A DNA stretch of 53,402 nt from Ignavibacteria bacterium. Its GTDB lineage: Bacteria > Bacteroidota > Ignavibacteria > Ignavibacteriales > Melioribacteraceae. Positions 23,756 to 32,831 of this stretch are shown here, one piece after another (position 1 is the first letter of the stretch; each line of letters begins with the position of its first letter). The position numbers were made by a program, and so were the translations under genes. The stretch is from the NCBI GenBank assembly GCA_012719345.1, contig JAAYAN010000066.1, positions 1 to 53,402 on the forward strand, in the 5' to 3' direction. The notes under the pieces are model-generated. The model ran no database searches. It was not told where the DNA came from and saw nothing but the letters and a program-made list of their open reading frames with translations.

Positions 23756-25162
23756 TTAAAAACTATTTACTGTTTCTTTCGCGGTTTCTTTCCAATGATT
23801 GATGAAATGCTCGTTTTCTTCTTTTAAAAATTTGATACTGCCATTAAAAATTGAATCAATCTCTTTATCATTTGCAAGCATAACTATGCAATTCATAAGC
23901 GCACGGCTGTTATGATACGCGCATTGCCAGATATTGCTTTTTGTGTAATATTTCATTTCAGGTTCCTTTTCCAGGCTTCCCCAATACCAGCCGCCGTTTT
24001 CTTTATCGATAAGATATTCTTTTACATATTCCCAAAGTTTCAGGAACATTTCTTCGTATCGTTTTTCTTCCGGAAAAATATTAGAAAACAGTAATAATGT
24101 ATTCAATCCTTCTGCCTGAGCCCACCAGGTTTTGGTATCTTTAATAATTTCGCATTTCCCGTTTTCTTCAAAATAATATCCTTCATCAAAAAAGCCGGCG
24201 CTATTTTTATCCCAGCCATTTTCAATTGCGTGATCGAGCATTATTTTTGCAGTTATTAATGTTTTAGTGTCGTTTTTTAATCCTGCGGTAAAAGAAGCTT
24301 CCAGCATTAAAAATGCTGTTTCGTAATCGTGCCCGAATGAAATGTGATCAATCTGATAATATTGCTCGCGTATTTCTTTGGGAGCATTTCGGAATGAAAC
24401 AGGTGTCCAGTCTCTTTCAAAAAACATCTGCAAATAACCTTTAGGATGAGTTTGAACATCTCTTATAAGCTCAAGCAGGCCGATAAGCTTTTCTTTTAAT
24501 AATTCATCTTTCCATACTTTATAAAGTTCGGTATAAGCTTCCAATAAATGAATTGATGAGTTTTGGTCTTTGTATCCTACTTCAATTGCATCGACCGCTT
24601 TTACGTCTATCCCGTCGGATTTGTTAAAGATTTTCAAATCGCGCGTCATAAACTGGAAATAGCCCTTATAATGCGGGTCGTAAAAATACTTTTCAATCCA
24701 GTTAAAGACTTTCTTTGCATAGCCGAGAATTTTTTCATCTTTTGTTAAATTATAAAGAGCTGCAAGTCCGTAAACGGCAAAAGCATTTCCGTACATCCTT
24801 TTCTGATCAAGCCAGCCTAATGCTTCAGTTTCTCCGCCTTCTCTTCCTCTAATCTGATAAAAACCGCCGTACTGGCTGTCCCACATTTTATGCATCAAAA
24901 AATCGAGTCCGTGTTCTGCTGCTATTTTAAAGTCTGTATTTGAAGGATAAAACCCCGCTGCTTTGTTGGAAGTCCAGATATGCCTTGCCTGCGTAACAAT
25001 CATTTTTTCCTGCTCGGCGCATAATTCCCAGTTATAAGCAGCATTTGTAAAATAGCCGCCAAATTCTTTATCAATTACAAGCGGATAGAATTTCTGCAAT
25101 AATTTATCGTTAAGATAAAAGTTCATTTCGTTGATAATTTGCGTACGTATGTTTTCGTTCAT
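23756..25162 (-). CDS. AGE-family sugar epimerase (cellobiose 2-epimerase-like)
   Basis: This 468-residue protein has the alpha/alpha-barrel family features: ARHIWTSNKA, LMHKMWDSQYGGFYQ, KRMYGNAFAVYGLAALY, SSIHLLEAYTELY, ISFGHDYETAFLMLEA, TWWAQAEGLN and a C-terminal CAYHNSRAL. The His residues in GHDYE and AYHN are the expected catalytic positions. The family interconverts N-acylglucosamine/mannosamine or glucose/mannose ends of disaccharides; the pattern fits cellobiose 2-epimerases best. It is longer than the roughly 400-residue norm. No signal peptide was found. Confidence 0.8.
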   Translation of the reverse strand: MNENIRTQIINEMNFYLNDKLLQKFYPLVIDKEFGGYFTNAAYNWELCAEQEKMIVTQARHIWTSNKAAGFYPSNTDFKIAAEHGLDFLMHKMWDSQYGGFYQIRGREGGETEALGWLDQKRMYGNAFAVYGLAALYNLTKDEKILGYAKKVFNWIEKYFYDPHYKGYFQFMTRDLKIFNKSDGIDVKAVDAIEVGYKDQNSSIHLLEAYTELYKVWKDELLKEKLIGLLELIRDVQTHPKGYLQMFFERDWTPVSFRNAPKEIREQYYQIDHISFGHDYETAFLMLEASFTAGLKNDTKTLITAKIMLDHAIENGWDKNSAGFFDEGYYFEENGKCEIIKDTKTWWAQAEGLNTLLLFSNIFPEEKRYEEMFLKLWEYVKEYLIDKENGGWYWGSLEKEPEMKYYTKSNIWQCAYHNSRALMNCIVMLANDKEIDSIFNGSIKFLKEENEHFINHWKETAKETVNSF

Positions 25163-25291
25163 CTCAAAAATATTTTTTGTTAAAAAGTATTGTTTAAAAA
25201 TAGAAAAGAAAACGGAAATGAAAGTAAGCTTGAAAATCTAATTCGTAAAATTGTTGTTAAATTTACCGGAAAAGAATTCTTGAAGTTTTAT

Positions 25292-25299
25292 TATCTTTG
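25292..25299 (+). promoter_or_regulatory. -7 box for lhgO
   Basis: TATCTTTG is an exact TAnnTTTG box, 30 nt before the ATG at 25330. A matching -33 TTTG at the usual distance was not found. Such boxes occur by chance in AT-rich DNA. Confidence 0.4.
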
Positions 25300-25329
25300 T
25301 CCAACTCATTTTTATAAATTCATATTGTT

Positions 25330-26565
25330 ATGGAAAAAATAATTATTATCGGGGCGGGAATTGTGGGATTGGCAACAGCTTACAAATTACTTGAAGCAGA
25401 GCCGGATTTGAAGATTACTATTATTGAAAAGGAAAAAGACATTTGCAAACACCAAACCGGCAATAACAGCGGGGTAATTCATTCGGGAATTTATTACAAG
25501 CCCGGAAGTCTTAAAGCCCAAAACTGCCGCAAAGGTTATCAAAAATTAATTGACTTTTGCGATATAAATGGAATTGAATATGATCTTTGCGGTAAAATTA
25601 TTGTAGCCGTTGATGAAAAAGAAATTCCGTATCTCAATAATCTTTATGAAAGAGGAGTTGCAAACGGACTTGAACGAATGAAGAAGCTTTCCGCTGCCGA
25701 ATTAAAAGAATACGAACCGAATGTTAATGGAGTTTCCGGAATCTTTGTTCCCCAAACAGGTATTATTGATTATAAACAGGTAGGGAAAAAACTTAAGGAA
25801 TTACTTATTGAAAAGGGAGTTGAGTTTAAGTTTGGCGAGGCGGTAAAAAAAATTAAGAGTAAGAGTGAGAGTAAGAGTAAGGAAAAGATAATTGAAGTCG
25901 GGACTGACAAATGTAATTACTCTGCTGATTTTGTTATTTCCTGTGCCGGATTACATTCGGACAGAGTTGCCCGTATGACAAATCCAAATCTTAATGTCCG
26001 GATAATTCCTTTCCGCGGTGAGTATTACAAAATATCCGAAGAAAGAAAAAATCTTGTCAAGAATTTAATTTATCCCGTGCCCGACCCGGCATTTCCTTTT
26101 TTGGGAGTGCATTTTACCAGAATGATTGACGGCAAAGTTGAAGCGGGACCAAATGCTGTATTGGCATTCAAACGCGAAGGTTATAAGAAAACCGATATAA
26201 ATATTCCCGATTCAATTGAAACTTTTGCCTGGCCGGGTTTTCGCAAAGTTATGTATAAATACTGGCGCACCGGTTTGGGAGAATTTCACCGAAGTTTTAG
26301 TAAAAAGGCTTTTGTAATTGCTTTGCAACGATTACTTCCGGCAATTAAGGAAGAATATCTTGTTCACGGAGGAGCAGGAATACGTGCACAAGCCTGCGAT
26401 AAATACGGCGGACTTGTGGACGACTTTCTGTTTGAAGAGCAGGAAAATGTTCTTCACGTGCTTAATGCTCCTTCACCGGCTGCAACATCATCCTTAGCCA
26501 TCGGCGAGGAGATTGCGAAAAGAGTAAGAATGAATAAAGATTATGGTTCAAGAGTAAGAGTATAA
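25330..26565 (+). CDS. lhgO: L-2-hydroxyglutarate oxidase-like FAD enzyme
   Basis: This 411-residue protein has the FAD-binding dinucleotide motif GAGIVGLATAYKL and the LhgO/D-amino-acid-oxidase signature GNNSGVIHSGIYYKPGSLKAQNC. Later segments such as FVISCAGLHSDRVARM, IPFRGEYYKI and VHGGAGIRAQA fit the LhgO family. It oxidises L-2-hydroxyglutarate to 2-oxoglutarate, feeding electrons to the membrane. A run KIKSKSESKSKEK (residues 174-186) is encoded by a TAAGAG repeat, and the C-terminal RVRMNKDYGSRVRV is also encoded by an AT-rich repeat arm. The active site seems intact. Confidence 0.88.
   Translation: MEKIIIIGAGIVGLATAYKLLEAEPDLKITIIEKEKDICKHQTGNNSGVIHSGIYYKPGSLKAQNCRKGYQKLIDFCDINGIEYDLCGKIIVAVDEKEIPYLNNLYERGVANGLERMKKLSAAELKEYEPNVNGVSGIFVPQTGIIDYKQVGKKLKELLIEKGVEFKFGEAVKKIKSKSESKSKEKIIEVGTDKCNYSADFVISCAGLHSDRVARMTNPNLNVRIIPFRGEYYKISEERKNLVKNLIYPVPDPAFPFLGVHFTRMIDGKVEAGPNAVLAFKREGYKKTDINIPDSIETFAWPGFRKVMYKYWRTGLGEFHRSFSKKAFVIALQRLLPAIKEEYLVHGGAGIRAQACDKYGGLVDDFLFEEQENVLHVLNAPSPAATSSLAIGEEIAKRVRMNKDYGSRVRV
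25853..25887. repeat. TAAGAG repeat inside lhgO
   Basis: Five TAAGAG-like hexamers in a row (TTAAGAGTAAGAG, GAGAGTAAGAGTAAGG) lie in frame and encode a Lys/Ser/Glu run. The same hexamers make up intergenic repeat arms at 26.55, 27.07, 29.76 and 32.77 kb. Confidence 0.65.
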
Positions 26566-26665
26566 GTTTGAAATCTTAATAAAATAACTAAACAAAAAAT
26601 AAGATTAGAATTTTAAGTTAAGAGCATTACCAGTTTCTCTTAATATCAATTCTTAATCTTAATCT
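26537..26665. repeat. AT-rich repeat element at the lhgO end
   Basis: AAGATTATGGTTCAAGA (26537-26553) is a 17-mer that recurs at 29722-29738. It continues as AAGAGTAAGAG (26550-26560) and is followed by TCTTAATATC and CTTAATCTTAATCTC up to 26665. The left arm encodes the last residues of lhgO. Confidence 0.6.
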
Positions 26666-26671
26666 CAAAAT

Positions 26672-27067
26672 ATGAAACAATATTTTAATCATGAAAAGCT
26701 GCAGGTATATAATAAAGCGTTGGATTTCGTATCTTGGAGCAATAGTCTCATAACAGAAAATAAACTTTATAAATATTCGGTAGCGGATCAATTAGATCGA
26801 GCTTCTACTTCAATTGTGCTTAATATTGCAGAAGGAAACGGAAAATACTCCAGTAAAGACAAATGCAGATATTTTGATATTGCCAAAGCCTCATCATTGG
26901 AATGTTCAGCATGTCTTGATATTATATATACAAAAAATTCAATAAGTGAAAAAACTATTGAAAATGGAAAAGAGAAATTAAAAGAAATTGTATCTATGCT
27001 TTATGGATTAATAAAAAGTAATTACGACAGAATTTGTGAACCAGACGAAGGTTACGAAAATCTATGA
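26672..27067 (+). CDS. Four-helix-bundle protein (S23/IVP-like), copy 1
   Basis: This 131-residue protein has the family features: FNHEKLQVYNKALDFVSWSN, VADQLDRASTSIVLNIAEGNGK and a C-terminal KLKEIVSMLYGLIKS. The family is known as the 23S rRNA intervening-sequence protein and in diversity-generating loci, and occurs freely in Bacteroidota genomes. It is bounded by AT-rich repeat arms (26550-26560; 27069-27090) in inverted orientation. Its role is unknown. Copy 2 is at 28550 and shares QLDRAS/QMRRSS and NIAEG. Confidence 0.85.
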   Translation: MKQYFNHEKLQVYNKALDFVSWSNSLITENKLYKYSVADQLDRASTSIVLNIAEGNGKYSSKDKCRYFDIAKASSLECSACLDIIYTKNSISEKTIENGKEKLKEIVSMLYGLIKSNYDRICEPDEGYENL

Positions 27068-27068
27068 T

Positions 27069-27090
27069 CTTACTCTTAAACCTTACTCTT
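27069..27090. repeat. Right repeat arm after four-helix-bundle copy 1
   Basis: CTTACTCTT occurs twice (27069-27077 and 27082-27090), the inverse complement of AAGAGTAAG in the left arm at 26550-26560. It ends 5 nt before the ATG of the next gene. Confidence 0.6.
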
Positions 27091-27095
27091 TTACA

Positions 27096-28493
27096 ATGAA
27101 CAAAACACTCGAAAAAATATTTATACTTTCGTCCGATTTTATAGCAATAAATCTTGCTATGATATTCTATTTCTATTTCAGGGTGGAATCGGGACTTTTC
27201 CAGCTTTTGATTTATCCCGAATTTTTCCTGCCAATGGCAGCCCTTTATATTTACTGGCTTTTGCTTTTCAGTTTTGTAGGAATGTACCGTACCTGGTTTG
27301 CCGCCTCCCGTTTTGATGAACTATCTACTTTATTCAAAGCAACTGCTGTGGGTGTGTTTATAATGTTTTTCGGCATTCTGCTCGATGATTTTATAACCGG
27401 AAGCCCCTCAAGCAACAGGTTTCTGATATTTATATATTGGGGATTTCTCCTTTTCTTTACAAGCATCGGCAGAATTTTTATACGCAGTTTCCAGCGCAAA
27501 CTTTTAATTAAAGGAATTGGCAGAAGAAACGGAATAATTGTCGGTTATAATCAAAAAGCATTTAATATTCTTAAAACCGTTGAAAATTACAAAGGATTAG
27601 GAATTGATATAAAAGCTTTTGTTGCCATAAATAAAGAAAATGTAGGAAAAAAAGTTGAAAACATTGAAGTTGTAGGGACTTACAAAAATGCTGCCGAAAT
27701 TATTAACCGGTTTGATATTAAAGAAGTAATTATTGCTCTCGAAAAGCAGGAAAAGGACGAAATGCTTGAAGTAATTTCAGCCTGCGATTCGAAAAATACA
27801 GGGATGAAAATTGTCCCCGACCTTTACGAAATAATAAGCGGGCAAGCCCGCACTTCGCAGCTTTACGGATATCCGCTTATCGATATTAAACCTCAGCTTA
27901 TGCCCGAATGGGAAAAGAAAATTAAAAGAATGGTTGATTTAATTGTATCGGTCATGCTGCTGATTTTCAGTCTTCCGGTGATGATAATTACAGCAATAGC
28001 CATAAAATTGGAAAGTGAAGGTCCGGTTTTATTCAAGCAAGAAAGACTGGGGCTTGAAGGAGAAAAATTCAATGTACTCAAATTCCGTTCTATGGTTAAT
28101 AATGCCGAAAAGAAAACCGGTCCGGTTTGGGCGCAAAAACGCGATCCCCGAATAACAAGGGTAGGAAATTTTATCCGTAAGGTGCGAATTGATGAACTTC
28201 CGCAATTGTTTAATGTTTTAAAAGGCGAAATGAGTCTTGTGGGACCCCGTCCCGAACGCGAATTTTTCTTTGATAAACTTGAAAAAGAAATTCCTCTTTA
28301 TCGCAGACGATTATCTGTTAGACCCGGAATTACCGGCTGGGCTCAGGTTAAGCACAAATACGACGAAACAATTGAGGATACAAAAACGAAATTGCAGTAC
28401 GATTTGTTTTACATCGAGAATATCTCGTTGCGAATGGATTTTAAGATTTTAATAAGAACTGTATTTACAGTGATTTTCGGAAAAGGACAGTAG
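27096..28493 (+). CDS. Polyprenyl-phosphate glycosylphosphotransferase
   Basis: The ATG at 27096 is chosen over a GTG at 27036, which would overlap the preceding gene; the protein then has 465 residues. Four membrane helices are followed by a CoA-binding-3-like Rossmann domain (NGIIVGYNQKAFNIL, about residues 145-265), a fifth hydrophobic segment and a Bac_transf catalytic domain with FKQERLGLEG, KFRSMV, DELPQLFNVLKGEMSLVGPRPE and SVRPGITGWAQV. This is the WbaP/EpsE-like enzyme that puts the first sugar phosphate on undecaprenyl phosphate. No ribosome site is visible; the repeat arm lies there instead. Confidence 0.9.
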   Translation: MNKTLEKIFILSSDFIAINLAMIFYFYFRVESGLFQLLIYPEFFLPMAALYIYWLLLFSFVGMYRTWFAASRFDELSTLFKATAVGVFIMFFGILLDDFITGSPSSNRFLIFIYWGFLLFFTSIGRIFIRSFQRKLLIKGIGRRNGIIVGYNQKAFNILKTVENYKGLGIDIKAFVAINKENVGKKVENIEVVGTYKNAAEIINRFDIKEVIIALEKQEKDEMLEVISACDSKNTGMKIVPDLYEIISGQARTSQLYGYPLIDIKPQLMPEWEKKIKRMVDLIVSVMLLIFSLPVMIITAIAIKLESEGPVLFKQERLGLEGEKFNVLKFRSMVNNAEKKTGPVWAQKRDPRITRVGNFIRKVRIDELPQLFNVLKGEMSLVGPRPEREFFFDKLEKEIPLYRRRLSVRPGITGWAQVKHKYDETIEDTKTKLQYDLFYIENISLRMDFKILIRTVFTVIFGKGQ

Positions 28494-28504
28494 AAAAAGT
28501 TATT

Positions 28505-28528
28505 AGTTATAAGTTTTTAGTTTTAAGT
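28505..28528. repeat. Left inverted-repeat arm of four-helix-bundle copy 2
   Basis: AGTTATAAG...TTTTAAGT. Its complement, with a 7-nt gap, occurs at 28955-28971, so the arms bracket the four-helix-bundle gene at 28550-28918. Confidence 0.65.
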
Positions 28529-28549
28529 AAAAGAATTAGGAGTGAGTTT

Positions 28550-28918
28550 GTGCAGGATTTTATGAATCTTAAAATTTGGGAAAAGTCGCATAAATTAACA
28601 ATTTTAATATATAATATTACAAATACATTTCCGATTAGCGAGGAGTTTGGTCTAAAATCGCAGATGAGAAGATCGTCTGTCTCAATTGTTTCAAACATAG
28701 CCGAAGGTTGTGGAAGAAATTCTAACAATGAGTTTATTCATTTCCTTAATATTTCGATTGGGTCTATTTTTGAACTTGAAAGCCAATTGGAGTTAACAAA
28801 AGATTTGGGATTTATTCAAAACGAATATGAAATTATAAAATCAGAAATAACTGAATTAAAAAAAATGCTCTTTTCTTTTCAGAATAAATTAAAAGAGAAA
28901 AAAATAAATAATAACTAA
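28550..28918 (+). CDS. Four-helix-bundle protein (S23/IVP-like), copy 2
   Basis: This 122-residue protein starts with GTG at 28550, seven bases after AGGAG; an ATG at 28562 is an alternative. FMNLKIWEKSHKLTILIYNITNTFP, LKSQMRRSSVSIVSNIAEGCGRNS and FLNISIGSIFELESQLELTKDLGF are the standard S23-like sequence. It is about as diverged from copy 1 as unrelated members of the family, so it is not a recent local duplicate. It lies between inverted repeat arms within a glycan operon, reading in the same direction as its neighbours. Confidence 0.88.
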   Translation: MQDFMNLKIWEKSHKLTILIYNITNTFPISEEFGLKSQMRRSSVSIVSNIAEGCGRNSNNEFIHFLNISIGSIFELESQLELTKDLGFIQNEYEIIKSEITELKKMLFSFQNKLKEKKINNN

Positions 28919-28954
28919 TAGAAAATGGTCAACCTGTTTAAGGGATTGACAAAT

Positions 28955-28985
28955 ACTTAAAACTTATAACTGAAAACTTAAAACT
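28955..28985. repeat. Right inverted-repeat arm of four-helix-bundle copy 2
   Basis: ACTTAAAACTTATAACT (28955-28971) complements the left arm at 28505-28528 with a 7-nt gap; GAAAACTTAAAACT continues to 28985, one base before the next ATG. Confidence 0.65.
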
Positions 28986-28986
28986 G

Positions 28987-29712
28987 ATGAGTATGCTAAA
29001 ATCACTTGTAATAATACCCACCTATAACGAACTTGAAAACATTCAGAAGTTAATGAATGTACTTTTTGAAATGTATCCGAAAATAAACATTCTCGTGGTG
29101 GATGATAATTCTCCCGACGGAACTGGAAATTTTGTAAAGGATTTATCGCAAAATGATAACAGGGTTCATCTGTTGCAACGCAGTGGTAAAATGGGACTGG
29201 GAACAGCCTATGTTGCCGGATTCAAATATATGATTGAAAAAAAATATGATCTGGCTATCCAGATGGACGCGGATTTTTCGCACGATCCAAAAGAAATTCA
29301 GCAGTTTCTTGCGGAAATTGGAAATTCAGATCTTGTAATTGGCAGCCGTTATATAACAGGTGTAAATGTAATTAATTGGCCGATGCAAAGACTTTTGCTA
29401 AGTTATTTTGCCAATATTTATACAAAAATAATTACAGGACTTCCCTTAAAAGATGCTACAGGGGGGTACAAATGTTTTAAGCGTGAAGTTCTTGAAGCCT
29501 TAAATCTTGATAATATCAAAAGCAACGGTTATTCGTTCCAGATAGAAATGAATTATAAAGCCTGGAAAAAAGGTTTTAAGATTAAAGAAGTGCCAATTAT
29601 TTTTACAGACAGAGTAGAAGGTACTTCGAAAATGAGTAAAAAAATTGTTCACGAAGCTATTTTTATGGTTTGGAAATTACGATTTCAGAGTATCTTCGGA
29701 TTGTTAAAATGA
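28987..29712 (+). CDS. Polyprenol monophosphomannose synthase (GT2)
   Basis: This 241-residue enzyme has VIIPTYNELENIQKLMNVL, ILVVDDNSPDGT, DLAIQMDADFSHDP, GSRYITGV and DATGGYKCFKREVLEAL, the DPM1-like set. It makes mannosyl- or glucosyl-phosphopolyprenol used by GT-C enzymes such as the one at 4805-6031. The DxD-like metal site is in DADFSHDP. No C-terminal membrane domain is present, so it is the short form. A repeat arm ends just before its ATG and no ribosome site is visible. Confidence 0.9.
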   Translation: MSMLKSLVIIPTYNELENIQKLMNVLFEMYPKINILVVDDNSPDGTGNFVKDLSQNDNRVHLLQRSGKMGLGTAYVAGFKYMIEKKYDLAIQMDADFSHDPKEIQQFLAEIGNSDLVIGSRYITGVNVINWPMQRLLLSYFANIYTKIITGLPLKDATGGYKCFKREVLEALNLDNIKSNGYSFQIEMNYKAWKKGFKIKEVPIIFTDRVEGTSKMSKKIVHEAIFMVWKLRFQSIFGLLK

Positions 29713-29718
29713 ACTTAG

Positions 29719-29787
29719 ATCAAGATTATGGTTCAAGATTAAGAAGAATGTATTTTTACTCTTACTCTTACTCTTTTATCTTAATCT
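29719..29787. repeat. ORF-less AT-rich repeat element
   Basis: Left part: AAGATTATGGTTCAAGA (29722-29738) then TTAAGAAG. Right part: ACTCTTACTCTTACTCTTTT and ATCTTAATCTC to 29787. The parts are imperfect inverted complements. No ORF lies between them. The 17-mer is shared with the element at 26537. Confidence 0.55.
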
Positions 29788-29821
29788 CTTTTAAGATATC
29801 AGTTATAGGAAAATTTAATTA

Positions 29822-31807
29822 ATGACAGATATTTCGGTAATAATAGTCAATTATAATGTTAAGGAATTTCTTCACAATTCCATCAAGTCTATCATTAAAA
29901 GTTCTATCGGATTTAATACTGAAATTATTGTTGTTGATAATGCTTCTTCGGATGGAAGCGCCGAATATATTCTTAAAAGTTTCCCTGATGTAAAGGTAAT
30001 TGCAAACAAAGAAAACCTCGGGTTCGGCAAAGCCAATAATCAGGCGCTCGAAATAGCAAAAGGAAAATTTCTGGTAATTATTAATCCCGATACAATTGTT
30101 AAAGAAGATACTTTCCGAAAAGTTATTGAATTTTTTAATAACACGCCCGATGCCGGTATGGCAGGATGTAAGGTGCTTAATCCGGACGGAAGTCTGCAAT
30201 TGGCTTGCCGCAGGAGCTATCCGGGTCCGTGGGTATCTTTTACAAAAGTTACCGGGTTGAGCAATCTTTTCCCGAAAAGCAGATTGTTTGCGCAGTACAA
30301 TCTTACTTATCTTGATGAAAACCAGACGTATGAGGTTGATGCAATTTCGGGTTCGTTTATGGTACTTAAGCGCGAAGCATATGAAAAAACCGGCGGATTC
30401 GATCCGCAGTTTTTTATGTACGGCGAAGACCTCGATCTTTGTTTCCGCGTAAAAAAAAATGGTTATAAAGTTTATTATCTTCATACAACCGAAATTATTC
30501 ATTATAAAGGCGAAAGTACAAAACGGAGCCCGATAGATGAAACGCGACATTTTTACAAAGCAATGTCGGTTTTTGTAAATAAACATATGTCAGCCTCGCT
30601 TTTTATAAATATAATTTTGCGCACCGCCATTTTTTTAAGAAGAATAATTGCCTTTATCAATATTTACCGCCTTGTAATATTTTCTGCAGCTGCTGATTTT
30701 ATTTTATTTAATCTTTTTGTTTATGCAGCAGAGCATATTTATCTCAGTGAAAAATGGACAGGTTTCCCTGATGAATATATACCCTGGACTTACATTATTC
30801 CCGCAGCGGTTCAAAGTATTATATCTTTTACAAGCGGAGTATATCAGAAAAAAACCTTATCGGTAATGAAAATTATAGTCGCTTTGTTTATTGGTCTTTT
30901 TACAGTTTCGGCAAGCACGTTCTTTTTTAAACAATTTGCTTACAGCCGCGCAGTTGTTTTAATTATGTATTCGCTGGCATTTGCAGGCTTGGTTCTGTGG
31001 CGGGTTTTCTTTAAACTGTTTTTTAAAGTCGGCATTGCAACAGAATCCAAACAGAACCGAACAATAGTTGTTGGAACCGGAAACAGCGCGATTAAAATAG
31101 CCGAAAAATTGAAAAAGAATATATCCTCAATTCATAAAATAATCGGACTGATTTCTTCTTCAATGACAGAAGTAGGTACAAAAAAAGACGATTACGAAGT
31201 TATTGGAAGCATAGAAAATATTCATAAAATTGTTGAACAGAATAAAATAGACCGTATAATTTTTACATCCGACGAAATAACCTTCGATAAAATGTTCCGG
31301 GCAGTTTCACTTTGCCAGGGGTTGAATGTAGAAATTAAAGTAAGCGGAAGCGAGAAAGATTATCTTGTGGGAAAATCTTCAGTTACAATGCTCGATAATA
31401 TTCCGCTTTTAAATTTGCAGTATAATATCCTGTCACCAGGCCACCGCATTACAAAAAGAATTGTGGACTTAATGATTTCTGTGCCGGTTTTACTTTTTAT
31501 TTTTCCTTTTATATATTTAATATCTAAACAGTCCTCAAAGCAAAGTTCTTTCAGTAAATTTATTTCAGGTTTCCCGAAAGTCTTATCGGGGAAAAACAGT
31601 CTTGTTGGTCCCGCAGCCGAAAATAAAATAAAAGGGATTTATTTAGGCAAACCGGGATTAACCGGATTCTGGTTTACCGAGCAATTTGAACCTTCTGCAG
31701 AAGAAGAGGAAAAACTTAATATTTATTATGCAAGAAATCAGAACATTTGGCTCGATTTGGAAATTCTTGGCGGTACACTTAGTAAATTCTTTTTTAAAGG
31801 AGAATAA
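29822..31807 (+). CDS. GT2-pseudo-glycosylphosphotransferase fusion
   Basis: This 661-residue protein joins three parts. Residues 1-240 are a GT2 enzyme of the WbbL/rhamnosyl type ([41 protein letters not shown]). Residues 275-400 hold four membrane helices. Residues 410-661 contain a CoA-binding-3-like Rossmann domain ([17 protein letters not shown]) and a reduced Bac_transf domain with [10 protein letters not shown] and KPGLTGFWF but without KFRSM and DELPQ. The last domain is therefore probably not catalytic. The gene has TAGGAAAA ahead of its ATG and carries the ribosome site of accA at its end. Confidence 0.8.
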   Translation: MTDISVIIVNYNVKEFLHNSIKSIIKSSIGFNTEIIVVDNASSDGSAEYILKSFPDVKVIANKENLGFGKANNQALEIAKGKFLVIINPDTIVKEDTFRKVIEFFNNTPDAGMAGCKVLNPDGSLQLACRRSYPGPWVSFTKVTGLSNLFPKSRLFAQYNLTYLDENQTYEVDAISGSFMVLKREAYEKTGGFDPQFFMYGEDLDLCFRVKKNGYKVYYLHTTEIIHYKGESTKRSPIDETRHFYKAMSVFVNKHMSASLFINIILRTAIFLRRIIAFINIYRLVIFSAAADFILFNLFVYAAEHIYLSEKWTGFPDEYIPWTYIIPAAVQSIISFTSGVYQKKTLSVMKIIVALFIGLFTVSASTFFFKQFAYSRAVVLIMYSLAFAGLVLWRVFFKLFFKVGIATESKQNRTIVVGTGNSAIKIAEKLKKNISSIHKIIGLISSSMTEVGTKKDDYEVIGSIENIHKIVEQNKIDRIIFTSDEITFDKMFRAVSLCQGLNVEIKVSGSEKDYLVGKSSVTMLDNIPLLNLQYNILSPGHRITKRIVDLMISVPVLLFIFPFIYLISKQSSKQSSFSKFISGFPKVLSGKNSLVGPAAENKIKGIYLGKPGLTGFWFTEQFEPSAEEEEKLNIYYARNQNIWLDLEILGGTLSKFFFKGE

Positions 31808-31809
31808 AT

Positions 31810-32760
31810 ATGGCGGAAGTAATACTCGATTTCGAGAGACCAATCCGCGATCTCGAGAACAAAATAGAAGAAATGCGTAAATACGAGGACAATCTCGGTT
31901 TAAAAAAAGAAATAGAAAATCTCGAAAAAAAAGTAAATCAGCTTAAAGAAAACATATACGAAAATCTTACACGATGGCAGCGGGTTCAGCTTGCCCGTCA
32001 TCCCGAAAGACCTTACACGCTGGATTATGTTTATATGATGACGGAAGATTTTATTGAGTTTCACGGCGACAGAAATTACGCGGACGATAAAGCAATTGTC
32101 GGGGGATTTGCAAAAATTGACGGGCAAAAAGTTATGATCATAGGACATCAGAAAGGGCGGGATACAAAGTCGAATATTTACCGCAATTTCGGAATGCCGA
32201 ACCCAGAAGGATACCGCAAAGCTTTAAGACTGATGAAACTTGCTGCGAAATTCGATGTTCCGGTTATTACTTTGATTGATACCCCCGGCGCATTTCCTGG
32301 AATTGAAGCCGAAGAACGCGGACAGGCAGAAGCAATTGCCCGCAATCTTTTGGAGATGAGCAGACTGAAAGTTCCGATTATTGTTGTTATAATAGGCGAA
32401 GGAGCCAGCGGCGGAGCTTTGGGAATCGGAGTAGGCGACAGAATATTGATGCTGGAAAATACCTGGTATTCGGTAATTAGTCCCGAATCCTGCTCAAGTA
32501 TTTTATGGCGTACTTGGGAATATAAAGAACAGGCAGCCGAAGCGCTTAAACTTACCGCAAAAGATTTGTTGGAACAAGGAATAATTGACCGGATAGTTCC
32601 TGAACCGTTAGGCGGCGCTCATAAAAATCATCAGAAAATGGCAGATATTCTTAAAAATACATTGCTCGAAGAACTTGTTCTCTTCCGAAAAATTAAACCG
32701 GAAAAATTAATTGAGCAAAGGATAAATAAATTTGGTAAAATGGGATTTTACAAGGAATAG
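31810..32760 (+). CDS. accA: Acetyl-CoA carboxylase carboxyltransferase alpha subunit
   Basis: This 316-residue protein has the AccA N-terminal coiled-coil-like region ([37 protein letters not shown]), then [70 protein letters not shown] and [20 protein letters not shown]. It transfers the carboxyl group from biotin to acetyl-CoA in fatty acid synthesis. The start follows the upstream stop by 2 nt and its ribosome site AAGGAG is inside that gene. The domain is full length. Confidence 0.95.
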   Translation: MAEVILDFERPIRDLENKIEEMRKYEDNLGLKKEIENLEKKVNQLKENIYENLTRWQRVQLARHPERPYTLDYVYMMTEDFIEFHGDRNYADDKAIVGGFAKIDGQKVMIIGHQKGRDTKSNIYRNFGMPNPEGYRKALRLMKLAAKFDVPVITLIDTPGAFPGIEAEERGQAEAIARNLLEMSRLKVPIIVVIIGEGASGGALGIGVGDRILMLENTWYSVISPESCSSILWRTWEYKEQAAEALKLTAKDLLEQGIIDRIVPEPLGGAHKNHQKMADILKNTLLEELVLFRKIKPEKLIEQRINKFGKMGFYKE

Positions 32761-32763
32761 ATT

Positions 32764-32826
32764 AAGAGTAAGAAGTAAGAGTAAGAAAATAGTTGTCTTG
32801 CTGTTACCTCATACTCTTACTCTTTT
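32764..32826. repeat. ORF-less AAGAGTAAG inverted-repeat element
   Basis: AAGAGTAAG occurs at 32764-32772 and 32777-32785; ACTCTTACTCTTTT follows at 32813-32826 after about 27 nt. It lies just before the ATG of the thioesterase gene and holds no ORF, as at 29719. Confidence 0.6.
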
Positions 32827-32831
32827 ATAAT

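Noticed and set aside
29819-30586. 255-codon minus-strand frame opposite the GT2 fusion
   Set aside because: It is long but has no recognisable domain, and the plus strand has all GT2 motifs.
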